Origin: Acidithiobacillus sp. HP-2
Lineage (GTDB): Bacteria > Pseudomonadota > Gammaproteobacteria > Acidithiobacillales > Acidithiobacillaceae
Direction: 5' to 3'
NCBI RefSeq assembly: GCF_015100155.1
Contig: NZ_JACKZA010000024.1
Coordinates: 1 to 35,866, forward strand
DNA length: 35,866 bases
The notes under the pieces are model-generated. The model did not search any database and was not told the DNA's origin. It saw nothing but the letters and a program-made list of their open reading frames with translations. The stretch's first letter is position 1, and each line of letters opens with the position of its first letter. A program made the position numbers and the translations under genes. Positions 1 to 8,340 of the stretch are shown here, piece after piece.

Positions 1-290
1 ACCAAACCCTCCAAGGCCACCAGCAAGTCCGGATCGCGATCCACCAGCCTTTTTCTCCCGCCACCCGATCGACGAACTCTGCCTTGCGGGAGCCTGTTCT
101 CCGGATCCTTGAGCTCTTTGAGACCCGCCATGATGGACCCCCGCGCGACTCCGGTAGCCTCACTCACCCGCTTGACACCGCCATGACCCAGCACCTTCGC
201 TTCTACTGCCGCATATAGCCGTCTCTGCCGCTCATCCAGTATCCCTTCGAGCGCTTGGTGTCGAGCGGCTATCAGTGCGTCTGCTTCCAT
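1..290 (-). CDS. ISAzo13-type transposase, N-terminal part (runs off window)
   Basis: The minus strand from an ATG at 290 is open to the window edge (96 residues). The product has LDERQRRLYAAVEAK, followed by a helix-turn-helix-like VKRVSEATGVARGSI and then SGGGRKRLVDRDPDLL. This matches the N-terminus of ISAzo13 (Rhodopirellula-type DDE) transposases as I remember them. The catalytic domain lies outside the window. The upstream end of the element should fall at about 300-350, where it interrupts the MASE1 gene. Whether the transposase is intact cannot be judged here. Confidence 0.72.
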   Translation of the reverse strand, partial: MEADALIAARHQALEGILDERQRRLYAAVEAKVLGHGGVKRVSEATGVARGSIMAGLKELKDPENRLPQGRVRRSGGGRKRLVDRDPDLLVALEGL

Positions 291-330
291 GCCGCAAGAC
301 TATACCCGCTATATAGTGAGTACAAGTTAT

Positions 331-885
331 TTATTTATGAATACTTACATTGATGATAGCCGCCGCATTGGCCATCGTCCAAAACAAAATCAGGTGAGGA
401 ATATTCCCGGTGGCTTTCGTAAATAACCAACCACCGGCCCCGGTTAGGCTGGCAGTAAATAGGGCGGGGATTCCTGCAAAAAGCAATAAATAGGCGATGC
501 TGTTGCGGACTGTTTGTAATCCTGCCCAACCGGGACAGAATCGACGTAAAAGCAGGCTGCCCAGCCAGGCACCCATGATTTCGCTGCAGGCAAACCAGAT
601 GTTGATTCCCCAGCGGAGGTGGATAAAAAAGTGCCCGCCCAGTAATGACGCAATGAGTAGTCCCGGTATGACTCTTGGTCCCCAAACCAGGAGTCCGTAG
701 GCGGCAATTCCAGCCGCTGGCCAGATGGGCCAAAAACGACCCGCCAGGGAATGGCTGAAAATCAGCGCCGCAAAAACAGTCAGCAGCAAGTGCCCGCCAA
801 AAAGCCCAACATTCAGTAAAAAAATCTGCCGCAGGGACGAGGGCCGGGAGAGTGCGGGTAACTGAATTTCAGCAAATGATTTCAC
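331..885 (-). pseudogene. MASE1 membrane-sensor protein, truncated by an insertion sequence
   Basis: The 184-residue product is almost entirely hydrophobic, with about five predicted membrane helices. It carries MASE1 hallmarks: FWPIWPAAGIAAYGLLVWG near residue 50, and a conserved helix ending LFWTMANAAAI where full-length proteins continue with WLGDALG-like sequence. The reading frame stops four codons after AAIINV, just where IS-type sequence begins, so the C-terminal half of the domain and any output domain are lost. The start overlaps the stop of the upstream GGDEF-EAL gene (ATGA, 882-885), so the two were translationally coupled. MASE1 is known as an integral-membrane sensory domain in c-di-GMP enzymes and histidine kinases; the partner here is a c-di-GMP enzyme. 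Truncation is inferred from length and the neighbouring transposase. Confidence 0.7.
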
Positions 886-2987
886 GGCGTGGCCGCGATG
901 TATGCTGCCATCTCGTTGAGGATGCCTGCCGTTAAATGATCATAAATTTCCATGCTGTATTCGCTGGATAAATGATTGCCAACTATATCTGCAATGACCA
1001 GCTGTAATTGCGCACGTTGTTCACGTAAGGAAGGTATGGTGTCCATGAGCGGATAAAGAGGGCAGGATAAATTATCACAGGACAACTGGACATTAATGCT
1101 TTGCGGCATACTTTGCAGTACGGCCCGCAAGCCCTTGGCGAGTACCAGAAAACGGGCAAAGCTGACCAATAAACTGGAGTTGGACGACTGCATTGAAATT
1201 TGCTTCCCCAGGAAGCGCTGACTGATTTCTCCAGCTGAGACGGGGCGACTGATGGCATAACCCTGTACCTGACGAATTCCCAGAGCGGTTACGGCAGAAA
1301 ACACTTCCGCGTTTTCAATGCCCTCGACAATGAGTTCTACTCCCAGCCCATTGGCCATTTCCAGCATGCTCGCCAGAAAATGCAGATCTCTTGGGCGTTT
1401 TTCCAGGTGACGGCTGAACGCCTGGTCCAGTTTGACGGCGTCAAATGGGTAATCCTTGAGGCGCAGCAGACTGGCGTAAGCCGTGCCCAGATCGTCGAGA
1501 GCGATGCGTACTCCCAACTCCTTGAGGCGGCCCAGTTGTGCTTTGGCTGAGGCGTAATCCAGAAATTCGTCACCTTCCAGCACCTCAATAATCAACTGCC
1601 CGGCAGGCATCTGAAAGCGCAGCAGCGTACTTTCAATAAACTGAATGACCTCTTCAAGCAGCAGATCCTGCGGCTCGAAATTTACCGCAATGGAAATGCT
1701 TTGGCCGGCATTTTGCCACAATCGCCATTGCCGGGCGGCTTGTTCCAAAATCGTACAACTGAGTTTGCGGCGATCTTCTGCTGCCAACCAGGGTAAAAAC
1801 TCGCTCGTTTCCAGCAATGTGCCGTTTTCCTCCAGGCGAGCGAGGGCTTCCAGTTCATGGGTGCGACTACTCGGAGTATGGATAATGGGCTGATAGAGCG
1901 TAACCACATGTTCGGCCAGCAGCCCCCGAAAATATTGTTGACGGGCTACGAGCTGCGGGGTACCGGGGTCATAAATGGAGGAGGGATCATAGAGCGTATA
2001 AAACTGCGCTGTTTTATGTCGTTTGGCCTGATGCAGGGCCAGATTGGCATGATGAATAATATCCCGAGGCTTGTCATCGTCCAGGGGATAGACGGTTACG
2101 CCAATGCTGGCTTGAACCCGCAGTTCTGACTGATTGACCGTAAAGGCACGATCCAAGTTCATCCGTATGCGTTCCATGACCACTTCGAGATCAGCCCAGC
2201 GTTCCAGGTCTTCAATCAACAATACAAATTCATCACCACCCATCCGGAAGAGCGTGTCATGACTTCGCAAATCTTTTTGAATACGTTGGCTGAATTCAAC
2301 CAGAATCTGGTCGCCCGCCAGCCGCCCCAGCTTTTCGTTGATTTCCTTGAAATTGTCGAGGTCAAGCATTGCCACTGCCAGCAGTCGCTGATGCTGATCA
2401 GCCATACGTAACGCCTGTTCCAGACGATCATCCAGCTCCATGCGATTATACAGACCGGTCAGAGGATCACGGCGCGCATGTTGTTGCAGGCTTATGATCA
2501 TTTCACCCATATAGGCAAAGGCAGAAAAAAATTCGGTGCCGACTTGTTCAAAGTAACCCGACTCACTGCTGCCCACAACACCCAGCGCTTTTTGTCCCTC
2601 AATACTGAAGGGGACCAGGATGATTTCAGAGAGTTGCTTGCGCAGGGGCAGGAGCCATTCCGGGCAATCAGGATTGTCCAGGGAATAAGTCATTGCTGTA
2701 TTGCTGCTCAGAACCTGATAGCAGGGATCCTGAGGGTTCTCAAGAATGTCAGGATGATTCTGAATACCCAGTTCATGGTAGGGTCTAAGTGGCTTTCCAG
2801 GCGCCTGGAAGGCATACCATGCCCATTTCAGGGATCTGTTGTTGTCAAGGATGCCCTGACAAAGCGCATTCAGAAATCCGTATGCACCTGCGTCAGCGGG
2901 AACCGCACTTAAGGCTTGGAGCATTGCGGAAAAAAGGGCGCTGTGGTCACGCTCAATGGCCGTAACATTTTTTATCTGGTTGGGCAC
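882..2987 (-). CDS. GAF-like/GGDEF/EAL dual c-di-GMP enzyme
   Basis: This 701-residue cytoplasmic protein starts at GTG 2987. Residues about 10-165 look like a GAF-type sensor. A GGDEF domain follows (about 172-330) with DPLTGLYNR, LDLDNFKEIN and an intact GGDEF at 250-254. An RxxD inhibitory site (RSHD, 241-244) sits five residues upstream, so cyclase activity and product inhibition are both plausible. The EAL domain (about 355-590) keeps EAL (380-382), AVNF, EVLEGDE, LDDLGTAYASL, VKLDQAF, VEGIE and QGYAIS, which are the metal and catalytic positions of active phosphodiesterases. A C-terminal tail of about 100 residues with CDNLSC has no family I recognise. No membrane segment is visible. 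Signal input was probably shared with the downstream, now broken, MASE1 gene. Which activity dominates cannot be told from sequence. Confidence 0.9.
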   Translation of the reverse strand: MPNQIKNVTAIERDHSALFSAMLQALSAVPADAGAYGFLNALCQGILDNNRSLKWAWYAFQAPGKPLRPYHELGIQNHPDILENPQDPCYQVLSSNTAMTYSLDNPDCPEWLLPLRKQLSEIILVPFSIEGQKALGVVGSSESGYFEQVGTEFFSAFAYMGEMIISLQQHARRDPLTGLYNRMELDDRLEQALRMADQHQRLLAVAMLDLDNFKEINEKLGRLAGDQILVEFSQRIQKDLRSHDTLFRMGGDEFVLLIEDLERWADLEVVMERIRMNLDRAFTVNQSELRVQASIGVTVYPLDDDKPRDIIHHANLALHQAKRHKTAQFYTLYDPSSIYDPGTPQLVARQQYFRGLLAEHVVTLYQPIIHTPSSRTHELEALARLEENGTLLETSEFLPWLAAEDRRKLSCTILEQAARQWRLWQNAGQSISIAVNFEPQDLLLEEVIQFIESTLLRFQMPAGQLIIEVLEGDEFLDYASAKAQLGRLKELGVRIALDDLGTAYASLLRLKDYPFDAVKLDQAFSRHLEKRPRDLHFLASMLEMANGLGVELIVEGIENAEVFSAVTALGIRQVQGYAISRPVSAGEISQRFLGKQISMQSSNSSLLVSFARFLVLAKGLRAVLQSMPQSINVQLSCDNLSCPLYPLMDTIPSLREQRAQLQLVIADIVGNHLSSEYSMEIYDHLTAGILNEMAAYIAATP

Positions 2988-3021
2988 TAGAGTGTCCGTT
3001 ATAAATTAATAAGTATGATGT

Positions 3022-3049
3022 TATATAGGACAATGAGGGAAGATGACAA
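3022..3049 (-). promoter_or_regulatory. Sigma-70-type promoter of the GGDEF-EAL gene
   Basis: On the minus strand TTGTCA (3044-3049) is followed after 16 bases by TATATA (3022-3027). The start codon is 34 bases further on. Spacing and hexamers are close to consensus; there is no experimental support. Confidence 0.55.
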
Positions 3050-3096
3050 GGTCTTGTGTTAAATTGGTTATTTCTTGATTTCTGAGGTGCTGAACA

Positions 3097-4080
3097 TCAG
3101 CGAAACCAGAGTTTGTCCCAACTTTGCTGGGCAGCTAGCCCGAGTTTTTGCGGCAGGCTTTTGGGCCGCTGGTAACTCAGAAGCAGTAACTTACCTTTTT
3201 TTGCAGCCTCAACGATAATCTCGTCGCTGGTAGCCAGCTGATCAACCAGCCCCAGTTGCAGGGCCTTGTTACCCAGCCACGCCTCGCCGGTGGCCACTTT
3301 TTCCAGATCAAGCTGGGGGCGAAACTGCTCCACGAAGTCGCGGAACTGGGCATGGGTCTCTTCCAGTTCTTCACGCAGTTTGGCGCGACCACTATCGGTA
3401 TTTTCCCCGAAAAGCGTGACGGTCCGCTTGTATTTACCAGCGGTAAACTGCTCGAAATCGATATTGCGTTCCTGTAACCAGCGATGAAAGTTGGGAATTT
3501 GTGCGACAACTCCAATAGAACCGAGCAGCGCGAATGGGCTGGCCACAATCCGGTCAGCGGTCACGGCCATCATGTATCCACCGCTGGCCGCAACAGCATC
3601 TACCAATACGGTGCTATGAATTTTGGCGGCACGCAGGCGCAAAAGCTGGGCGGCCGCCAAACCATAGGTATTGACCATGCCGCCGCCGCTTTCGAGGCGG
3701 ATGAGCACACAATCATCAGGCTGGGCAACCTGAATGATCGCGGTAATTTCCTCGCGCAAAGCGCTCACCGCCGAAGCGCGAATGTCGCCCTTGAAGTCCA
3801 GCAGATAAGTACATATTTCGTCCTTTCTGGCTTTATGCATTTTCTTGAGGTTTTTTTGATGCGCTTTGCGGAGTTTTTTGTCGAAACGCAGCGCTTCGAT
3901 ACGGTCAGCCGCTTGTTCAATTTGCTGGCGTAAATCCGTAACCTGGACCTGACCTGCAGGTGCGGGTTTGCGCTTGCTGAGGGCGATGGCAGCAATGCCT
4001 CCGGCGACAATCAGGATGGCGACTACTATGGTGGCTGTTTCGGCGAGAAAGGTGAGGTAGTGACTGAAGAAGTTTTCCAT
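3097..4080 (-). CDS. sohB: SohB, membrane-anchored S49 serine peptidase
   Basis: Signal-peptide-peptidase family (S49) protein of 327 residues. One membrane helix (residues 16-34) is followed by a basic linker and the peptidase fold. The catalytic serine is in DAVAASGGYM (Ser166) and the general-base lysine in TAGKYKRTV (about 216-218), the Ser/Lys dyad of this family. Length is close to E. coli SohB (349). I chose ATG 4080 (MENFFSHYL) because a longer reading to 4380 would run through moaD on the other strand and adds residues unlike the family. The active site faces the periplasm in characterised members, where the protein acts in membrane-protein quality control. Transcription is divergent from moaD. 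Confidence 0.88.
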   Translation of the reverse strand: MENFFSHYLTFLAETATIVVAILIVAGGIAAIALSKRKPAPAGQVQVTDLRQQIEQAADRIEALRFDKKLRKAHQKNLKKMHKARKDEICTYLLDFKGDIRASAVSALREEITAIIQVAQPDDCVLIRLESGGGMVNTYGLAAAQLLRLRAAKIHSTVLVDAVAASGGYMMAVTADRIVASPFALLGSIGVVAQIPNFHRWLQERNIDFEQFTAGKYKRTVTLFGENTDSGRAKLREELEETHAQFRDFVEQFRPQLDLEKVATGEAWLGNKALQLGLVDQLATSDEIIVEAAKKGKLLLLSYQRPKSLPQKLGLAAQQSWDKLWFR

Positions 4081-4086
4081 GCAGCG

Positions 4087-4114
4087 ACTATATACCAGAT
4101 GCATCCAGGTCCAA
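4087..4114 (-). promoter_or_regulatory. Candidate sohB promoter immediately before the start codon
   Basis: On the minus strand TTGGAC (4109-4114), 16 bases, TATAGT (4087-4092). Only six bases separate the -10 hexamer from the sohB ATG, and no ribosome binding site is visible, so a transcript from here would be nearly leaderless. Confidence 0.4.
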
Positions 4115-4206
4115 AGTGCTTCACGCAGGTTGGCTGTGGCTTCTGGTTGAAGCTCACGGCTTGGGGGCGTTATCATCTGCAATCTTCCTGAAAATGGATT
4201 CCGTAG

Positions 4207-4449
4207 ATGATTCATGTGAAGTTTTTTGCCAGTGTGCGTGAGCGTGTCGGGTCGGCCGAAATGCAGCTGGCCTGTCCGCCTGGTGGTTTTACGGTAGAAG
4301 AAGTGCTGACCATGGTCGAGGGGCAGGCCGGGACGGAATTGCATGACGCCCATCTGCTGGCTTCTCTGAATCAGCAGCATGTTCCCTTTACGGCGTCGGT
4401 TAAAGATGAAGATGAGGTGGCTTTTTTCCCTCCGGTAACCGGAGGTTGA
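4207..4449 (+). CDS. moaD: MoaD, molybdopterin synthase small subunit
   Basis: An 80-residue ubiquitin-fold protein. It begins MIHVKFFASVRE and ends FFPPVTGG. The terminal Gly-Gly is the site that is adenylated and thiocarboxylated to carry sulfur for molybdopterin synthesis. MoaD forms a heterotetramer with MoaE, whose gene starts three bases after this stop. Length is typical (about 81). First gene of the run moaD-moaE-yajQ-gcvTHP; the 126-base gap to divergent sohB must hold its promoter, which I cannot place with confidence. Confidence 0.93.
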   Translation: MIHVKFFASVRERVGSAEMQLACPPGGFTVEEVLTMVEGQAGTELHDAHLLASLNQQHVPFTASVKDEDEVAFFPPVTGG

Positions 4450-4452
4450 TGG

Positions 4453-4947
4453 ATGATCGTTAGCGTTCAGAAAGAAGATTTTGATGCGTCAACCGCCTGT
4501 GCCGAAATGGCTAGGGTAAGCGGAGCCGGGGCATTGGTGACTTTTGTGGGTACGGTGCGGGATTACAGCGACGCCAGCGACATTTTATCCATGGAAATTG
4601 AGCATTATCCGGGTATGACGGAAAAGGAGCTGGAACGCGTCAGTATGCAGGCCGCAAAAGCTTACGATATTTTCGACAGCCTCATTATTCATCGTTACGG
4701 TTTGTTGCAGCCTCAGGATAATATTGTTCTGGTGGCGGTCTGGTCCCGGCACCGGGCTGCGGCTTTTGATGCCTGTCGTTTTTTAATAGATGTTCTCAAG
4801 ACCTCTGCGCCTTTCTGGAAAAAAGAAATCACCCCGCAAGGATCCCGCTGGGTCACAGATTGCCCGGGTTGTCGGGCCGGGAGTCGGGAGGGGCACAGTC
4901 ATTCAGTACCTTCAGCCCATCCGGATCAACGGCTTCACTCCAGTTAA
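4453..4947 (+). CDS. moaE: MoaE, molybdopterin synthase catalytic subunit
   Basis: The 164-residue product converts precursor Z (cyclic pyranopterin monophosphate) to molybdopterin using sulfur from MoaD thiocarboxylate. Family features visible are [52 protein letters not shown] and the active-site segment TSAPFWKKE with two lysines. The final 25 or so residues (after [10 protein letters not shown]) are not conserved and make the protein slightly longer than the usual 150. It starts three bases after moaD, with the moaD 3' end GGAGG serving as its ribosome binding site. Confidence 0.93.
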   Translation: MIVSVQKEDFDASTACAEMARVSGAGALVTFVGTVRDYSDASDILSMEIEHYPGMTEKELERVSMQAAKAYDIFDSLIIHRYGLLQPQDNIVLVAVWSRHRAAAFDACRFLIDVLKTSAPFWKKEITPQGSRWVTDCPGCRAGSREGHSHSVPSAHPDQRLHSS

Positions 4948-4984
4948 AACCTGCCCAACGGCAGAAAAGTTGAGGAAACAGTTT

Positions 4985-5470
4985 ATGCCAAGTTTTGATG
5001 TGGTTTCGGAAGTGGATATGCAGGAGGTAGATAATGCCCTGCATACTACGCAAAAAGAAATTTCCACCCGCTACGATTTCAAGGGCAGTAAGGCATCTAT
5101 TGACCGAAAAGACAAAGAAATCATTTTGCTGGCCGAAGATGAATACAAACTGGGCCAGATGATTGATTTATTTTCAGCCCGGCTGGTAAAGCGCGGCGTG
5201 GATCTGAAGGCTCTGGATGTCGGGAAAACAGCCGCTGCAGCGGGAGGCATGGAACGTCAGGTGCTTACCTTGAAAGTCGGGCTGGAAACTGAAGTGTCCA
5301 AGCGCATGATCAAACATCTCAAGGATGGTAAATTCAAGGCTCAGGGCAGTATTCAGGGCGACCAGCTGCGGGTGTCGGGTAAAAGCCGCGACGAACTGCA
5401 GGCCGCCATTGCTGCCTTGCGTTCTGAAGATTTTGGCTTACCCCTGCAATTCAATAATTTCCGCGATTAA
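4985..5470 (+). CDS. yajQ: YajQ family nucleotide-binding protein
   Basis: A 161-residue protein matching the YajQ/UPF0234 family along its length: [40 protein letters not shown], ending [13 protein letters not shown] longer reading from 4790 is possible, but the family N-terminus is at 4985 and the extra part overlaps moaE, so I use the ATG at 4985. Members bind nucleotides; one Xanthomonas homologue has been reported to bind c-di-GMP and act in regulation. That is of interest given the GGDEF-EAL gene 2 kb away, but is only suggestive. It lies 37 bases after moaE and 23 bases before gcvT. Confidence 0.92.
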   Translation: MPSFDVVSEVDMQEVDNALHTTQKEISTRYDFKGSKASIDRKDKEIILLAEDEYKLGQMIDLFSARLVKRGVDLKALDVGKTAAAAGGMERQVLTLKVGLETEVSKRMIKHLKDGKFKAQGSIQGDQLRVSGKSRDELQAAIAALRSEDFGLPLQFNNFRD

Positions 5471-5493
5471 TCGAAAGGTTCTGAGGCGAGGCA

Positions 5494-6603
5494 ATGACAA
5501 AACAGACGGCGCTGTATGAGTGGCATCTGGCGCAAGGGGCGCGCATGGTGGATTTTGCAGGATGGCAAATGCCCCTGCAATATGCCTCGCAGCTCGCCGA
5601 ACATAAGGCAGTACGTGAAGCGGTGGGTTTTTTTGATGTTTCCCACATGCGCCCTTTGGATATTGAAGGCAAGGATGCCCGCAGCCTGCTCCGTCATGCC
5701 CTGGCCAATGACGTGGCCAAGCTGGATGCCCACCCGGGTAAAGCCCTGTACAGCACCATGTTGCAGATGGATGGCGGCATTATTGATGATCTGATTGTGT
5801 ATTATCGGGGAGGCGATACTTATCGGATAGTCCTGAATGCTTCGGGTGCAGAGGCAGATACCGCCCATTTTCAAAAGCTCATCGACCAGCATGCCTGGCA
5901 AGTGACGCTAAGCAAACGCTCTGATCTGGGTATTGTTGCTGTTCAAGGACCGAAGGCACGGGTGCGGGTGGCCGATTTGCTGCAAATACCCGCCCTGGAG
6001 TCACTGAAGCCTTTTACTGCGCTGGAACAGGATGGATTTTTTATTGGCCGGACCGGCTATACCGGCGAAGATGGCGTAGAAATCATAGCGGCAAATACCC
6101 TTTTGCCGGAATTGGCCGGGCGTTTGCTGACAGCAGGGATTGCCCCAGCAGGACTGGCTGCCCGGGACAGCCTGCGCCTGGAAGCTGGCCTGGACTTATA
6201 CGGTCAGGATATGGATACCTCGGTTTCTCCCTATGCCAGCAATCTGGGCTGGACCGTGGATTTGCGCGATTCCGATCGCGATTTTATGGGCCGAAACGCA
6301 CTCGAAGCGGAACTGGCCCGGGGCGAAGGGCCACGTCTGATTGGTATCGCCCTGCCTGCCGGTATTCCCCGGCACGGCTATGTGCTGGAAGATGCTGCAG
6401 GGACGCCTTGCGGTGTGGTCACCAGCGGTATTTTTTCTCCGAGTCTGCAATGTGGTATAGCCCTGGCCAGGGTCGATATTCCGGTAGCGGCAGGAAGCAT
6501 TTTGCAATTAGTCATTCGCGGTGCCCGCAAACCGGCCATGGTGGTCAAGCCGCCGTTCTGGCGTCAGGGCGCCGCTACTTTTTCCTTTACCGAGGAGTGT
6601 TGA
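5494..6603 (+). CDS. gcvT: GcvT, aminomethyltransferase of glycine cleavage
   Basis: T-protein, 369 residues. It moves the methylene group from aminomethyl-lipoyl GcvH to tetrahydrofolate and releases ammonia. Family features: LYEWHLAQGARMVDFAGWQMP, VGFFDVSHM, DDLIVYYRG, GRTGYTGEDGVEI, LAARDSLRLEAGL and KPAMVVKPPFW near the end. Length is typical. The ATG at 5494 follows GAGGCGAGGCA, a usable ribosome binding site. It is followed within 4 bases by gcvH and then gcvPA and gcvPB. I see no glycine riboswitch in the short gap before it, so expression probably depends on the upstream moaDE-yajQ promoter. Confidence 0.95.
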   Translation: MTKQTALYEWHLAQGARMVDFAGWQMPLQYASQLAEHKAVREAVGFFDVSHMRPLDIEGKDARSLLRHALANDVAKLDAHPGKALYSTMLQMDGGIIDDLIVYYRGGDTYRIVLNASGAEADTAHFQKLIDQHAWQVTLSKRSDLGIVAVQGPKARVRVADLLQIPALESLKPFTALEQDGFFIGRTGYTGEDGVEIIAANTLLPELAGRLLTAGIAPAGLAARDSLRLEAGLDLYGQDMDTSVSPYASNLGWTVDLRDSDRDFMGRNALEAELARGEGPRLIGIALPAGIPRHGYVLEDAAGTPCGVVTSGIFSPSLQCGIALARVDIPVAAGSILQLVIRGARKPAMVVKPPFWRQGAATFSFTEEC

Positions 6604-6607
6604 AGGC

Positions 6608-6991
6608 ATGAGCAAAATTCCGCAATCATTACGTTATAGTGACACCCACGAATGGGCCGAGGATCTGGGTAATGGACGTTACCGGATTGGAATTACCGAT
6701 CATGCCCAGGCGCTGCTGGGTGATCTGGTGTATGCCGAAGTTCCCGAAGTCGGAAAAGACCTGCAAGCCGGGACGGTTTGTGGTGTTCTGGAGTCGGTAA
6801 AGGCGGCGGCGGATTTGTATGCGCCCATTACGGGTAAGGTTCTGGAGCGTAATGAAGCACTGAGTGACAGTCCGCAACTGCTCAACGAAGATCCCTATGG
6901 AACAGGCTGGATAATGGTCGTGGCTGCTGAATCCGCTGCGTTTGCAGAACTGATGGATGCAACGGCTTACGCCAAAATTGCGGAGGCATAG
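6608..6991 (+). CDS. gcvH: GcvH, lipoyl carrier protein
   Basis: H-protein, 127 residues, carrying the aminomethyl group on a lipoyl-lysine between P and T proteins. The lipoylation site is Lys65 in VLESVKAAAD. Also visible are YSDTHEWAE at the N-terminus and NEDPYGTGWIMVV near the C-terminus. A longer frame open from 6521 overlaps gcvT; the conserved N-terminus MSKIPQSLRYS fixes the start at 6608, four bases after the gcvT stop. Confidence 0.95.
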   Translation: MSKIPQSLRYSDTHEWAEDLGNGRYRIGITDHAQALLGDLVYAEVPEVGKDLQAGTVCGVLESVKAAADLYAPITGKVLERNEALSDSPQLLNEDPYGTGWIMVVAAESAAFAELMDATAYAKIAEA

Positions 6992-6996
6992 GCCGA

Positions 6997-8340
6997 ATGC
7001 CCTATATTCCCCATGATGCGGAGGAAACGGCAGCGATGTTGGCCGCCGTTGGCGTGAATAGTCTGGATGCGCTTTTCGATGAAATTCCGTCCGGTCTGCA
7101 GGTTCATGACATGGTGTTGCCAGAAGGCTTGTCCGAGATGGCCTTAGGTCGGGAGCTCGAAGGCCGGGCCCTGGCGAATGCGCCATTATTGTGCTTTGCT
7201 GGCGGAGGTGCCTATGCGCATCATATTCCCACCATTGTCTGGGAAATTGCCGCCCGGGGTGAATTTTACTCTGCTTATACCCCTTATCAGCCTGAAGCCA
7301 GTCAGGGCACATTGCAGGTACTTTATGAGTACCAAAGTTTCATCACCCGCCTGACGGGTCTGGAAGTCAGTAATGCCTCCTTGTACGACGGCGCCTCCGG
7401 TTTGGCAGAAGCCTGTCTGATGGCTCTGCGTATTCAAGGAAGCGAAAAAAGCATCCTGGTGCCGGAGAATCTTCTGCTCAGCTGGCGCAGTGTGCTGGAT
7501 ACGGTGCTAGGCATGCAGAATATCCGTCTGCAAGCAGTGCCTTATGATCCCATTAGCGGCACCTTGCAGATTCCCGGCGATGCGAGCGATGCGGCGGCCT
7601 TGATTGTTCCCCAGATTAACGCCTTTGGCTTGCTGGAATCGGTGGATATGCTGACGGACTGGGCACATGCCCAGGGATTGTTAACCATTGCGGTAGTCAA
7701 TCCGCTGGCCCTGGCCATGTTGAAGGCTCCAGGCGACTGGGGCGGGAAGGGCGCTGATATGGCTGTGGGTGAGGGCCAACCCATGGGGATTCCGCTGACC
7801 GGAGGGGGGCCCTACTTTGGCTTTCTTGCCTGCCGCAAAGCCCATGTCCGGCAATTGCCGGGTCGTCTGGTCGCCAAAACCGTCGATGCTAAGGGTCGTA
7901 CAGGATATTGTCTGACGCTGCAGGCTCGTGAACAGCATATCCGGCGGGGTAAGGCTACCAGTAATATCTGCACCAATCAGGGCTTGATGGTCACTGCGGC
8001 CACTATTCATATGGCGACACTTGGAAGCCATGGTCTTCAGGAAACCGCCAGCCTCTGCCATACCCGCGCCCGGCAATTACGCGAGTTATTGGCCGCGCTG
8101 CCCGGGGTGAGCTTCCCCTATGCGGGTGCTTTTTTCCATGAATGGGTCGTGCGCCTGCCGCTGCCCGCCACGACGGTTCGCGACGCACTGTTGGGCCATG
8201 GCCTGCTCGCGGGTATTCCTTTGCGTGAATGGGAAATGGGTGAGCCGGGTGATTTGCTGGTGTGTACGACGGAATTACTGGAAGAAGCCGACCTGTTGAC
8301 TTATCGGGATGCGCTGAAAAGCCTTCTGGAGGCCCAATGA
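6997..8340 (+). CDS. gcvPA: GcvPA, glycine dehydrogenase (decarboxylating) subunit 1
   Basis: 447-residue N-terminal half of a split P-protein. Conserved segments are MPYIPHDAEETAAML, SFLGGGAYxHHIP-like FAGGGAYAHHIPTIV, EFYSAYTPYQPEASQGTLQ, YDGASGLAEA and the glycine-rich GIPLTGGGPYFGFL. It does not carry the PLP lysine, which is in GcvPB. The two-subunit form is found in many bacteria and archaea, whereas E. coli has one fused protein. The last codons overlap the gcvPB start (ATGA at 8337-8340), consistent with 1:1 translation. Confidence 0.95.
   Translation: MPYIPHDAEETAAMLAAVGVNSLDALFDEIPSGLQVHDMVLPEGLSEMALGRELEGRALANAPLLCFAGGGAYAHHIPTIVWEIAARGEFYSAYTPYQPEASQGTLQVLYEYQSFITRLTGLEVSNASLYDGASGLAEACLMALRIQGSEKSILVPENLLLSWRSVLDTVLGMQNIRLQAVPYDPISGTLQIPGDASDAAALIVPQINAFGLLESVDMLTDWAHAQGLLTIAVVNPLALAMLKAPGDWGGKGADMAVGEGQPMGIPLTGGGPYFGFLACRKAHVRQLPGRLVAKTVDAKGRTGYCLTLQAREQHIRRGKATSNICTNQGLMVTAATIHMATLGSHGLQETASLCHTRARQLRELLAALPGVSFPYAGAFFHEWVVRLPLPATTVRDALLGHGLLAGIPLREWEMGEPGDLLVCTTELLEEADLLTYRDALKSLLEAQ

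Noticed and set aside
4081-4380. Upstream extension of the sohB reading frame
   Set aside because: It runs antisense through moaD, adds non-family sequence and ignores the membrane-anchor start at 4080.
5471-5493. Glycine riboswitch expected before gcvT
   Set aside because: The gap is only 23 bases; no room for an aptamer and none seen at 4948-4984.
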